From Amborella trichopoda (taxonomy: Eukaryota > Streptophyta > Magnoliopsida > Amborellales > Amborellaceae), in NCBI RefSeq assembly GCF_000471905.2, contig NW_006498233.1, forward strand, positions 159,728 through 223,727: 64,000 bases of DNA. Direction: 5' to 3'. Both the position numbers and the translations under genes were made by a program. This document shows, in pieces, positions 12,301-23,500 of the stretch (its first letter is position 1; each line of letters begins with the position of its first letter). A model generated the notes under the pieces. That model made no database searches, was not told where the DNA came from, and saw only the letters and a list, made by a program, of their open reading frames with translations.

Positions 12301-12616
12301 TTGACGGTCTTGGGACCATGATTTTTAGGTGGTGATCACTAAACAGTATTCCTGGACTTGTTCAGGCTCCGAAGTTTGAAGAGGGAAGAAGGGATTACAA
12401 GGAAGGAGGTCGTCAGGGGTGGTGACCTCGACAGCCATGAAGGTTTCCCTAGTCAGAATCTGCAGGCCTCTTTTCTGCTTGATCCTGAGGCTTGAGCAAC
12501 TCATTTCCTTAGGATAGCCACGAGTGCAGGGATAAGGAAGTCCCCAACCCAGATGAACGGGTTGAACAACTAAGGTGGCATAGAAATAGGTGCAGAAAGT
12601 AAAAAGGAAATTGATC
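9312..12616 (-). mobile_element. Tat-type element A: gag and linker region (fossil)
   Basis: Minus-sense remnant. It starts near 12616, just inside the LTR and primer site. Recognisable parts in order are a leader with QTSEPEQVQEYCLVITT (about 12325-12400), the gag core with HFQVPCREMAIDRRLILHQF (about 11740-11800), a second gag block with NMLLEIALHVEASNP (about 11430-11500), a knuckle-like CCAYHQIRDHDISEC (C-x2-H-x4-H-x4-C, about 10770-10830) and the linker peptide KMGDNVKSTPQ (about 9970). The last visible part is DEADPRPTFIS, which in the sister elements sits just before reverse transcriptase. No RT, RNase H or integrase follows. Compared with C and E it lacks the extra 5' reading region upstream of gag. 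Broken in several places. Confidence 0.85.
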
Positions 12617-12644
12617 AAACAAGAGCGAACCGACTGAGTAGTGA

Positions 12645-12663
12645 GTCCCCAGTGGAGTCGCTA
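12645..12663 (-). promoter_or_regulatory. Primer-binding site of element A (tRNA-Arg type)
   Basis: The minus strand reads TAGCGACTCCACTGGGGAC, three bases inside the LTR end (CCTAACCA at 12667). From memory this matches the complement of the 3' end of plant tRNA-Arg(ACG), whose acceptor strand reads about CCCCAGTGGAGTCG. A tRNA-Arg primer is typical of Ogre/Tat elements. The same site recurs at 42363-42381 and 47252-47270. Confidence 0.75.
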
Positions 12664-12666
12664 AGC

Positions 12667-15050
12667 TGGTTAGGTGCCTCGATCTCGCCCTCCAGATCTA
12701 GGTGATTTGGCGACACGTGTCTCAGGTTTCTAGTGAACCCGGGATTTGAGATCACTTTCTCGGAACCTTGCTCAAGGGCAAGGGCATGTATACCAACCAA
12801 TGAGATATGAATTTTAGGTGGGTTCGAGACTTACTCAGGCTGGCTCGCATGGACGCCCTTTTAGATCACGAAGAAAGCTCCCCAACTACTTGAGCTAGTT
12901 TAGAATCGCGTCCCTTGACCTGTAATCATCTTGTTTTTCTGCACAACACTTCTTTGGTTAATTTGTAAGAAGTGTTGCATTGTCAGGCTAAGTCTACCCT
13001 CAGTCAAGTGAGAGGTGGAAAGAACGAGATGACAAAGAGAAGGGGAAATCCAGACGTCAATAAGCATCACGGTGAGCAATGCATGGAGATGACGCATCCC
13101 TTGTGGACGGCGCTAGCTCCTGATGAGGCACATGGCGTTAGTTTCTCTTAGGTCACATGGCGATAGGCACGGGATGTAGGGAGAATGGCGATGAGCACCG
13201 GGCACGTGGAGGAGGCTCGTAGATGGCGATAGGTGTTGCCAAAGCCCCTAGGTGGTGGCAATAGGTATCTCCATCTACACTAGATGCACGACAGGGAAAG
13301 ACCCCTGTAGGCGGTAACAAACCTTGCCGTCTGGGTTCTTCACGGAGACGTCAAAGCTACGTCTGTGGGCGGCGATGGGTAGCGCCGTCTACAGACCTCA
13401 CTTGAAGGAAGGAACAGACGAGTAGAAGGGGAAGGAGACTCGCTCATGGAGGTGCCGTCGCCATGTGCACCCTGTGAGACCAAGGGAGAGGCATGCACGA
13501 CACTGCCACTGCCATGCATGACCCCTGTTAGGAACTCAGTTAAAGAAGAAGGAGAAGAGAGGGGAGACGAGAGAGAGAAGAAGAAAAGCAAAAGAACAGA
13601 GAGTGTTTACCTCAAACCTAAGGGTACCGATCAAAAGTTTCTCTCACTTCACTCCCTCTCTCAAACATGACACAACAATAGTAAGAAATAGAAACTTGTA
13701 TTAAATGAAAACTCTCTCTTGTGTGTGTATGCCTCTGTCTCTTTTTTTTTTTGCATACAATGATGGTATGTATGTATAAAAGTGTGCCCCATGATCAAAA
13801 GTAACCCTAATTACTGGAAATTAAGATTAAATTGAACTAAAAAAAAAATAGAAAATAGGGTGCAAAATGACAGATTTTCCCCTTCTTAACAAGTTGGGGA
13901 ATTTCAGAACAGTCCCTGTGTTGCCCTAGGACTTACGTGATCTTCCATGGCTGATTCGGGGTCATTCTAATTCCTGGTTGATCGTAAGATGATTGTTTTC
14001 TTGTAGGACTCGACATGGCAATCGATTTGATACCAACTTCAAGCCATGGATCGTGTTTTTGGTGCACGATCATGTGACTTGAAATTTTAATAGATCTTGA
14101 AACTTTTGATCGATAGTGTGTTCGTTCCTTGATGTTTTTCTATCTTTTCTTCTCTGAATCACACTGAGCATGCCACTATGATCGGGGCACCAATGTAGCT
14201 CGATTCAGTGGTCAAACGAAGATTTTGCAAGTTTGGAATTTTGACCAGAATTAAGGATTTCGACAACGAAATTTGTAGTCTGTTCATCGGCTTCGTGTGT
14301 AGAATCCAACCGTTAATCATGTACGGGGTTCGGGTCAGAGATGGCCCGAGACCTTACCCCCGCAATGGAATTGGTCTCACGTTCATCGGGCTTGTGAGTG
14401 GAGTGATTTGGCCATTCGAGCAAGGCATGACGCTGCTGAATTTCCTGTACTTTTTTCACGGATCAACAACTTCGCTCTAACTTTTCTTCACTCTCGAGTA
14501 TCGTCACGGGGCGTGCCACATATCAAATCGCTCGTCTTGACTAGGCAAACATGCTCACAAAATTTGAGTACAATCCAACTTAGGACGAGTGAGATATGTG
14601 CATCGAAAGTTACTAGTCGTGACTGTCCCTTCAATGGTGTAGTGTTATAGGGTGGTCGCACGAGAATAGCGTGTGGCTTCTCCTGTTTCACGTTTTTACC
14701 TATAACTTCTTCCTGGAATATCTGTTTGAGTTGAAAATTGGCCCCTCAGGGTTTTCAACTGTTTTGGATCCAATGGTGGTGGTCTCACATCAATTTGAGA
14801 TGCTGAAAATGTAGTTCTAGTTATAGGGGTCCATTTTAGGGTGTGAGAGGCCGATTCTGCTGGAACTATTTCTCAGTCTGCACTGCCGTAAACATGTAGG
14901 AATGTGGCGAAACTTAGCAGGAGACTCAAGAGAGACCTCATGAAGATCTTCGCCAGTTCTAGGGCTATTATAAGACTGTTGAAATTTCCACTACTTGCTA
15001 AGACTTTATTGAGCGGGGGACCCCATGTTGTTGAAAAATACCTTCAAACA
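12667..15050 (-). mobile_element. 5' LTR of Tat element A, subfamily L2
   Basis: Minus-sense LTR of 2384 bases from TGTTTGAAGGTATTTTTCAA (at 15050) to CCTAACCA (at 12667). It resembles the plus-sense LTR at 44409-47248 more than the L1 LTRs; both share the GCATGCACGACACTGCCACTG block near 13490 and a block near 12990-13010. U3 is about 13790-15050, a TATA-like TTTTATACATA lies near 13772-13783, and U5 includes degenerate GCCGTC-bearing repeats at 13080-13520. The flank after 15050 is AGTGG. Confidence 0.82.
13080..13520. repeat. Degenerate GGCGATRGG / GCCGTC repeats in the L2 LTR
   Basis: Loose repeats around ATGGCGATAGGTGTTGCC, GGTGGTGGCAATAGGTAT and GGCGGCGATGGGTAGCGCCG, spaced roughly 35-50 bases. 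The counterpart in the LTR of element E is at 46085-46600. The GC content is well above the surrounding LTR. Confidence 0.6.
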
Positions 15051-15376
15051 AGTGGTCCTATGAGGAGTGGCTTAGGGAAGCAAACTTCACTGGGGATTAG
15101 GGTGTTAGTGTGACTCCCAGGGGGTAAAAAGTGAGACTTTATGGAGAATAGGCTTATGGAAAGTAATTCGACTCCTTGGGGATAAGATAGCAAAGGAATA
15201 AGAACTCGGTGAGAAACAGACCTACTGGGGGTTGAAGAGGTAAGAATGACCCTAACTCCACTGGGGATAATGGGCTACAATACGTGTGTGACTCTTACTG
15301 GGGATGAGGGATAGTGGCCTGCTCTTGACTCAATTGGGGATGACAGATCGCGGCCTGGGTGCAGCTCCATTGGGGA
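15051..15376 (+). repeat. Type 2 LTR array, left part (ACTCCACTGGGGAT-like units)
   Basis: About eight units at 35-55 base spacing, each carrying a core like AACTTCACTGGGGATTAG, CGACTCCTTGGGGATAAG, TAACTCCACTGGGGATAAT or GCAGCTCCATTGGGGA. The array continues beyond element B at 23741-23990 in the same register, so B was inserted into it. The core resembles the tRNA-Arg-type primer site of the neighbouring Tat elements. Confidence 0.8.
15372..15376 (+). repeat. Target-site duplication of element B, left (GGGGA)
   Basis: GGGGA directly before the first LTR base of B; repeated at 23736-23740 directly after its last LTR base. Five bases is the usual length for Ty3/gypsy insertion. Confidence 0.9.
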
Positions 15377-15529
15377 TGTAAGGACCGCAACTTTAATGGA
15401 CTTGAGATGCTCACGAAAATAGAGATTATAGAAGGAAACACACGCCCGACGCTAAGGAAGGAGGCACACTACCGTGCATGTATTGGCCATCACCGCACGT
15501 GAATTGACCTAGAGCCATCTGCGTGAAGA

Positions 15530-15672
15530 GAAGGCATAACGCTGGCTGTGTAAGAAGGCATAGCCCTGGCTATGTAATAAGGCATAGCGCCGGCTATGTA
15601 GGAAGGCATTGCACTGGCTGCATAAGAAGGCATAGCGCCAGCTGGGTAAGAAGGAATAGCGTCGGCTGTGTC
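15530..15672 (+). repeat. 24-bp tandem repeats in the 5' LTR of B
   Basis: Six units of about 24 bases, consensus GAAGGCATAGCGCCGGCTGTGTAA. The homologous array in the other LTR is at 20671-20838 with about seven units, so copy number has changed since insertion. Confidence 0.88.
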
Positions 15673-16599
15673 ACCTATAAAATGATATCCAAATGTACTC
15701 AAATCACAGTCATTTGATAAATAAATGTGTCTACTATTATGTTTATGTTTTAACCCTGTCCAAATTCTTTATAATGGTTGAGCTATGCTTTAAATTGTTA
15801 GCATACTTCATTGGATTTAACAACTGATATCTCGGTTGTCATCAGTCTTGACTAACCAAATGAAGTCCGAATGCTTCCAAATAACTACCATTCAAAATAT
15901 TTGTGTGTGTGCTAAAAGTTTCATGTTGAACGCTTTTTGAAACTCCCTGTAGATTAAGAGTTATACCCCAAAATATGTGGGTATACTACTGTTCACAGTT
16001 GCAGCAAATTCCAACAATTGTCACTCACATTGTATTGAGATTTTGGCCTATCGAATGTTATTCAAACACCTTCAAACCACCACCATTTTGAAGGTTTGTG
16101 TGTAAACTTAGATTTTAATGATTTTGATATTCTCCGTAAATTGGGAGTTATGCCTCCGAGAAAGGGGGTACGTCACTGTTATATAACACAGAGACTTTCA
16201 TATTTGTTCTTGTTGTAGAAACAAATGGTTTTGCACTCAATACTTTGTTCAATTGCATTCTTTTAGCCTTCAAATGAGCTTTATGCAAGTCTATTTAGAA
16301 ATCAACTTCTGAATAATACAAAACTCTCCACTATTTGAACTTAAATGTTATTGCATAGCCTCCTTATGATGAGTGCTACATATGTACTGCCATGGAACTG
16401 TATGAATAATGCTATGCAATTGTGCCATAACTGATCATTTGATAAATGTGCATGCTCTGTGATATCCATGTAATACATATTGCATGAATGAGACTGCGAG
16501 TCATAATGTCAAGTGTAAATGCTATGGGAAAGCTCTCTTATGAAGGATGCCTCATGTTAGTGGCATAACGTACTTGTTGGCTGTTTATTTCTAAATGAT

Positions 16600-16860
16600 A
16601 CTTTGATGAATGGCCACTGCTTATATTGATATTGACCATTGAATGGTGGGACACTCATTGGTAGTGGATATTGTTATGATACTGTGATGAATGGCTACTG
16701 CTTATATTGATATTAGCCACTACGTGGTGGGACACTTACCGGTAGTGAATACTGCTGTGATATTGACCACTACGTGATGGGTCGCCTATTGGTAGTGGGT
16801 GTTGTTATGTTATGATACTTAGATGTTGAGCGCTATGCAATGGGTCACCCATTCGACTGA
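16600..16860 (+). repeat. Hairpin-like repeats in the 5' LTR of B
   Basis: About four units around CTGCTTATATTGATATTGRCC followed by CACTACGTGGTGGGACACTC and CGGTAGTGG. Within each unit CCACTAC and GTAGTGG-like arms are inverted copies. The counterpart in the 3' LTR is at 22870-23150. Confidence 0.7.
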
Positions 16861-17924
16861 AGTGATGGATGCTATGAATATTCTTTGGCATGCTTTGTGT
16901 GTATTGCATAATCAAGATTGATATGAATGAGTGCTTGCTTTGAGAGTATTGCAGGGCCTTATGTGACTGATGTGATTAGTGTTATAAGCATTATTTGGCA
17001 TGCTTTTTGCGTATCGCATGGCCTAGAATGAGATTGAGAGATACCTGCTTTGAGAGTATTGTAGGGCCTACTTATGTGACTGATGCCAGTGAGGTACATG
17101 CTTTGGGTGTATTGAATGGCCTGACCATCTGTTTATTGCGTATTGAAAATGTGCACTATGATAAAGCAAGAGTATACCTTGTTGAGGCAAGAACGTCTAA
17201 TGTGAAATAGGTTCGGTTATAGATGAACGAGTGATAATGCGAAGTGCATGATTGCTATGTACCATGATGGTGTTCATTAAGGAAAGGTTTTCTGAACTGT
17301 TATTTCTTCTGATATATGTTATTTGCACTGTGAATGTGAATCATAATTATTGTATTAATCGAATGAGAATTTTGATGCCTGAAATGATGCATGTGATTGA
17401 TGCACTGATGAGATTCCTGTTTTATCTGATATTTATACTGTGATGGATTTATTAATGATGCTTAATATCTAGACTTACTTACTAGGCTGTTCAGCTCACT
17501 CTATTATTTTACCAACTCTGTAGAGCAAGAGTCACAGTTGGAAGACATGGCTTAGTAAAAGCAGTTGACGGTTGAGATCCAGAGCCGACGAAGATACCCT
17601 CCCCCATTGTATGTTGAATGGGTAGTTTGTCCCTAGTTATTGTTTATTGTGGAACACATGTACTATTGAGCTCTGATGCCCCAAACTGAGCTACAATGTT
17701 TATGGAAGAATTTTCATAGTGGGTTTTTGGTGTATAAGAATTCTATTTCTGGATGTTCTTCTACCTCTTTGAATCATTGTTTTTAATTCCTGGCCATGGT
17801 TTGCTTTGTGTACCACCTTACCAAAGAGATGACTACACTTCGACCTGAGTGGTATTCGCTACCTCCTGTTCATAGACCCGCTCTAGACCGCCCTCAAGAG
17901 GATGGGGGCGGGGTCGTGACAGTA

Positions 17925-17935
17925 TAGTATCAGAG
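17925..17935 (+). promoter_or_regulatory. Primer-binding site of element B (tRNA-Met-like)
   Basis: TAGTATCAGAG three bases after the LTR end. It is one mismatch from the classic TGGTATCAGAG of elements primed by initiator tRNA-Met, as seen intact in element D at 34534-34544. Its position is right for a primer site. Confidence 0.75.
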
Positions 17936-18019
17936 TAGCCATGATATGTTTCTTGGCTTAGAGATTTTTAGGAGTGTCCTTAGAGTGGTTTTAGAATGGA
18001 GTAGTGACTTGGTGTTCCT

Positions 18020-19012
18020 ATGACTAGGTCGAAGATGTCGAGAGCTCATGGCTATTGTGGGGGTATCAGTAACTATGACACTGAAACCCTCGACGAATTT
18101 TGTAGGACTTTGGGAGCCATGACCCAAATAATGAAAGAGTCGATGCCGACCCTATCCACCCCTACCCCATAACAGAATGAGAGTAACCTAATAGAGAGGT
18201 TTAAGAGGCTGGCACCTCCAACTTTCTTAGGGTAGGAAAGTGTAGAGAAAGCAAAGAGACGTATAATGCAAGTGGAAAATATCTTTAGAGTCCTACAGTG
18301 CTCTGATGAGCAGAAGTTGAGACTAGGCGCCTTTATATTAGAAGGGACCGCCAAACATTGGTGGCATTTGGTCCAGCAAGCATGGGAAGAGAATGAGATA
18401 GTATCTACTTGAGAAGGATTTTTGGAGGTCTTCAATGAGAAATATTTCCCTGAATCAATGAAGGAAAGAAAGGAGGTTGAATTCATAGAGTTACAGTATG
18501 GGAATCTAATCGTTGATCAGCATGTGGCCATACTTTCAGAGTTATCTCGATATGCGTCGCATATCATCAACACGGAGGCTAGAAAGGCAAGTAAGTTTGA
18601 GAGAGGGTTGCGGCTTGATATCAGAGGGAGAGTCTTGTTGGCCAATCTTAAAGCCTTCTCTCAATTGGTGGATTTGGCTAGGAAGGTAGAAAAAGACTGT
18701 GATGACTATCAACTGAGGAAAGAGAAGCAAAAGATAGGACCTCCACCCTCTGGGGATCTACGAGAAAAGGAAAGGCGGAGGAATGGCAAGGCCCAAAAGT
18801 ACTCCCAGGGTGATGTCAAGCAAAGCCATCTCATGCATTGTACCTCTTGCAGGAAGCAGAGCCATGCAGCTTCTGAGTGCTAGCTAAAGACCAAGGCATG
18901 TTATAATTGCGGCAAGTCGGGCCACTTGATTAGAGACTACCCGACATTGAAGAATGAACCCAAACTCAAGACTCAGGGTAGGGCCTCTGCACTTGCGGGG
19001 GAGAAGAGCTAA
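18020..19012 (+). mobile_element. gag of element B (fossil)
   Basis: A single frame of about 330 codons from the ATG at 18020 to 19012. Parts in order are an N-terminal stretch (MTRSKMSRAHGYCGG), the retrotransposon gag core with LAPPTFLG, FILEGTAKHWWHLVQQAW and VFNEKYFPESMKERKEVEF (18190-18490), FERGLRLDIRGRV (about 18595) and LVDLARKVEKDCDDYQL (about 18667), then a zinc knuckle of type CYNCGKSGHL (about 18900). It encodes the particle protein of a Ty3/gypsy chromovirus-like element. The frame is broken in a few places. The conserved core was preferred over the short alternative frames when placing this region. Confidence 0.88.
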
Positions 19013-19480
19013 GGGCCTACACATTAGAGAACTAGAAGTGTTTTTATTGTAATATGAAATGTAAAAAGTTTTGTTAGACCTTGTTTCCTCTCACTGTTTT
19101 TGTAACACCATATTTTGGCACATACAATAGAATTTGAACTTTTATTATTTGACTGTGTTTATACGGTGTGTGACCATTAGGGATCCTGTAGAGATCCTTT
19201 AGTATGATAACTGTGTGGGACCTTACATGAGGGGTATGCCCTATCCCTTTTAGTTGAGGGCTAATATGTGCCATGTAATTGAAGTGATAAGTATTGTATG
19301 ATATGACCTGTCTAGCCTATGGTGTGATGAATGGAATGTGATGTATAAAGTCTGATAGGAATGTAGCGAGTGCTACATGGTTTTTAGAGTGCCGACTTTG
19401 AGCGTATTATAGGGCCTAACTGTGTGATTGATACTGATAGGATGCCTGCTTTGAGCGTATTGCGGAGCCTAACTATGTGA
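19013..19480 (+). other. Non-coding leader of the minisatellite in B
   Basis: No domain seen. Towards its end (19390-19480) it already carries diverged units of the minisatellite, with phrases such as CTTTGAGCGTATTATAGGGCC and CTTTGAGCGTATTGCGGAGCC, closer to the LTR version of the motif than to the internal consensus. Confidence 0.6.
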
Positions 19481-20215
19481 TTGATTGACATGCTTTGAGC
19501 GTATTGCATGACCATACTGTGATATGTGATTGATTGGTATGCTTTGAGCTATGCTTTGAGCGTATTGCATGACCATACTATGATATGTGATTGATTGGCA
19601 TGCTTTGAGCATATCGCATGACCATACTATGACATGTGATTGATTAACATGCTTTGAGTGTATTGCATAACCATATTGTGATATGTGATTGATTGGCATG
19701 GTTTGAGCATATTGCATGGCCATACTGTGATATGTGATTGATTGGCATGCTTTGAGCATATTGCATGACCATACTATGATATATGATTGATTGTCATGCT
19801 TTGAGCGTATTGCATGACCATACTGTGATATGTGATTAATCAAAATACTTTGAGCGTATTGCATGACCATACTATGATATGTGATTGATTGGCATGCTTT
19901 GAGCATATTGCATGACCATATTGTGATATGTGATTGATTGACATGCTTTGAGCATATTGCATGACCATACTGTGATATGTGATTGATTGGCATGCTTTGA
20001 GCGTATTGCAAGACCATACTGTGATATATGATTGATTGGCATGCTTTGAGCGTATTGCATGACTATACTGTGATATGTGATTGATTGACATGCTTTGAGC
20101 GTATTGCATGACCATATTGTGATATGTGATTGATTGTCATGCTTTGAGCGTATTGCATGACCATACTGTGATATGTGATTGATTGATATGCTTTGAGTGT
20201 ATTGTCAGACCTTAT
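19481..20215 (+). repeat. 49-bp minisatellite inside element B
   Basis: About fifteen head-to-tail units, period 49, with the core GGCATGCTTTGAGCGTATTG followed by CATGACCATACTGTGATATG and TGATTGATT. CTTTGAG recurs at 19701, 19750, 19799, 19848, 19897, 19946 and onwards at exactly 49-base steps. Because 49 is not a multiple of three, the long antisense frames across it are accidental. There are no unique spacers, so it is not a CRISPR-like array. The core occurs in diverged form in both LTRs of B. Confidence 0.95.
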
Positions 20216-20510
20216 CTAGAGACTAATACTAATAGTCAGCTGGTTGTGGGTGAACTAGTTGAGAGTGTTTAGAGTTGAATGGCTTGATTTGATTTGTTTG
20301 TGTCAACTTGTTAATGTTGACTGATTGGCTTAATAGGGTGCCTAAATTGCTAAGGTATTTGAATGGTTAGTGCATGACATTGTGCGTGAAATGTGAAGCA
20401 TAGACTATGAAATGCTGAAGATAAGACTATAGGCAGTTGGATGAAACAGTAGTGGGATGTGTAGGTTACATTGGAGTTCACATATATGATTTTGGGAAGA
20501 AAATCCTTTT
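20216..20510 (+). other. 3' non-coding part of element B
   Basis: Nothing recognised apart from its position between the minisatellite and the polypurine tract. Confidence 0.5.
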
Positions 20511-20524
20511 TAAGTGGGGGATGA
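20511..20524 (+). promoter_or_regulatory. Polypurine tract of element B
   Basis: TAAGTGGGGGATGA directly before the 3' LTR start at 20525; the G-rich core fits the plus-strand priming tract of a Ty3/gypsy element. Confidence 0.7.
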
Positions 20525-23500
20525 TGTAACGACCACAACTTTTCTGGACTAGAGACGCTCACAACAATAGTGATAAGAGAAGGAAACACATGCCGACGCC
20601 AAGGAAGGAGGCACATTGCCGCGGATGTATAGGCCATCGCCTCGCGTGAATTGGCCTAGCGCCGTCTGCGTGAAGAGAAGGCATAGCGCCAGCTGTGTAA
20701 GAAGGCATAACACCGACTATATAAGAACGCATAGCGTCGGCTGTGTAAGAAGGCATAGCGTCAGCTGTGTAAGAAGGCATAGCGTCGGCTGTGTAAGAAG
20801 GCGTAGTGTTGGCTGTGTAAGAAGCGTAGCGTCGGCTGAGGAAGAACCCAATGCTAATTTGAGCATCACCGCGCGTGTATAAGGACCCATCGTCATCTAT
20901 GACCCAGCACCGTTTGTGAAATGGGAGAGCGTCGTGAGTGCCACTGCCGCGAGTGAGCAGGTCGTTCGTGGAAAGAGCATAGCGTCGTGTGTGTTTGGCC
21001 AATTTGTACAACTGTCAGCGCCACCCTTGTTAGAGTCGTGCATGCCAGCCACATAGACCTCACCTACCCTATCAGTAACAGTGAACCCCACCTACCCACG
21101 AGTACTTGAACACCACTCGTCTTCACCCCTCCGTCATTTTTTCTCATCTCCCTTCTTCTTCTCCAAACTTTCTCTCTCTAGAACCCAAAGGAGAACCCTT
21201 TGCTGCTACCATTGCGGAGCCTTGCCAAGAAGGTTGAAGTGGTATGTGTGTGGAGTTTAGGAGCATCGTGAGCATCAGATAAGTGATTCTAGCTATTATG
21301 CATCTATAAATTTTAGGGATTTATGTTAAGTGTTGAAAATGGGGGAAAAATGTTAGGATGACCTGTATGAGTATGAATGTATTGTGATGAGCTTGAAATC
21401 TCATATGCCATGATCGATTGAGCCCTGTATATGATTTCATTTTTGGTGGAAATGTGTGAAGTAATTTACTTATGGGAATAGGTTATTATGAACTTGGTTT
21501 GCATCAAGATTTGCTTTGGCTTCTGCAATATTGAATGTTCTTGAATGTGGGTTACACTTGAGGAGGCGAATTTCCAGAACTGTGATGGTCCTTGCATTAG
21601 ATTTTTTCATGGCCAAACGGAATCCAAATGGACCCAAACTGGTTTTAAATGAATGATACGGTTGTCTACTTCAACGTTTACCTTTATATCACCTTGAAAT
21701 TTCCATAAATTAGAAATTATACTTCAAAATGTGAGGGTATGTCACTGTTAAAAGATTGCAGAAAATTCCTGTACTGTTACTCTTTTTGTACCAAACGTTT
21801 GACCTATCAAATGATATCCAAATGTTCTCAAATAACCTCCATTTCATAAATACATGTCTCTATTATAATGTTTATGTTTTAACCCTGTCCAAATTCTTTA
21901 TAAATGTTGACATATGGTTTAAATTGTGCATGTAAGTCACTGTTAGCGAACTTCACTGGATTTCATAGCTGATACCTCGGTTGTCATCAGTCTTGACTAA
22001 CCAAACAGAGTCCAAATGCTTACAAATCACTTCCACTTGAAATTTTTGTGTGGACTAAAAGTTTCATGTTGAACTCTTTTTGAAACCCCATGTAGATTGA
22101 GAGTTATATGCCAAAATGTGAGGGTATACTACTTTTCACAGTTGCAGAAAATTCCAGCAATTGTCACTCACATTGTGCCAAGCTTTTAGCCTATCGAATG
22201 TCGTCCACACACCTTCAAACCACCACCATTTTAAAGGTCTTTGTGTAAAATTATAGTTGCATGTTTTAATCATTTTGAGATTCTCCCTAAATTGGGAGTT
22301 ATGCCTTCACGAAAGGGGGTTCGTCATTGTTACATAACATGGAGATTTTACGATTTGTGCCTATTGTAGAAACAAATGGTTTTGCACTCAAACTCTTTTC
22401 AAATGCGTTATTTTCACCTTCAGATGAGCTTTATGCAAGTCTATTTCGAAGTCAACTTCTGAACCATAAAAAAACTCTCCACTATTTGAAAATAATGCTC
22501 TATTCCTATGAGGACATCATAGTTGTGGATGAAATGAAACTATATTCACTTGTTGAATGATTCAATGATGATTTTAAGTAACAAATGTAAAGAATGATAA
22601 CTAATGAACTTAAATGTTATTGAATGGCTTCCTTGTGATGAGTGCTACATATTTACTATCATGGAAATGTACGAATAATGCTATGCGCTCGTGCCATTAG
22701 TGATCATTTGATAAATGCGCATGCTCTGTGATATCCCTGTAATAAATATTGCATGAATAAGAATACAATTCATAATGTTAATTGAAAAAGTGTAATTGCT
22801 ATGAGATAGCTCTCTTATGATGGATGCCTCATGCTAGTCGCATATCGTACTTGTTGGCTGTTTATTTCTGAATGATACTATGATGAATGACCACTGCTTA
22901 TATTGATATTGACCACTGCGCGGTGGGACACTCACTGGTAGTGGATACTGTTATGATAGTGTAATGAATGACTACTGCTTATATTGATATTGGCCACTAT
23001 GTGGTGGGACACTCACCGGTAGTGGATACTGCTGTGATATTGACCACTATGTAATGAGTCGCCCATTGGTAGTGGGTACTATTTTATTATGATACTGTGG
23101 TATTGAGAGCTACGCAATCGGTCATCCATTGGTAGTGCGAATGAAGTGATGGATGCTATGAGTATTCTTTGGCATGCTTTGTGTGTATTGCATGACTAAG
23201 ATTACATGAATGGGTGCTTGCTTTGAGAGTATTGCATGGCCTATTATGTGACTGATGTTATTAGTGTTATGAGCATTATTTGGCTTGCTTTGTGCGTATC
23301 CCATATTGAGATTGAGAGATACATGCTTTGAGAGTATTGCAAGGCCTACTTATGTGACTGATGCCAGTGAGGTACATGCTTTGGGCGTATTGAATGGCTT
23401 GACCATCTGTTTATTGCGAAATGAAAATGTGCTCTATGATAAAGCAAGAGTATACCCTGTTGAATCGTTGTTTTAATGCCCCAAACTAAGCTGTAATGTT

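Larger units (their letters stand above)
15377..17921 (+). repeat. 5' LTR of element B
   Basis: Begins TGTAAGGACCGCAACTTT and ends GGGGTCGTGACA. It matches 20525-23735 along most of its length, with large indels between the two. It holds GC-rich 24-base repeats (15530-15672), hairpin-like repeats of the type GGCCACTACGTGGTGGGACAC (16600-16860) and TGCTTTGAGAGTATTGCA-type units (16885-17125). Confidence 0.92.

Noticed and set aside
12645-12663. A tRNA-Arg gene
   Set aside because: Only the last 19 or so bases match; no A or B box, anticodon arm or cloverleaf can be drawn around it or at the other two primer sites.
3831-15050. Treating 3831-7373 and 12667-15050 as the two LTRs of one element A
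   Set aside because: They belong to different LTR subfamilies (L1 and L2), the outer flanks CTCAC and AGTGG do not match, and the interior contains an inverted junction at 9311.
19469-20115. Long minus-strand open frames with repeats of QSITYHSM and QYAQS
   Set aside because: They are the antisense reading of the 49-bp minisatellite. The period is not a multiple of three, so several overlapping frames stay open by chance; no start context, domain or conserved frame.
19481-20215. CRISPR-like array
   Set aside because: Units are continuous with no unique spacers, the setting is a plant LTR element, and no associated genes exist.
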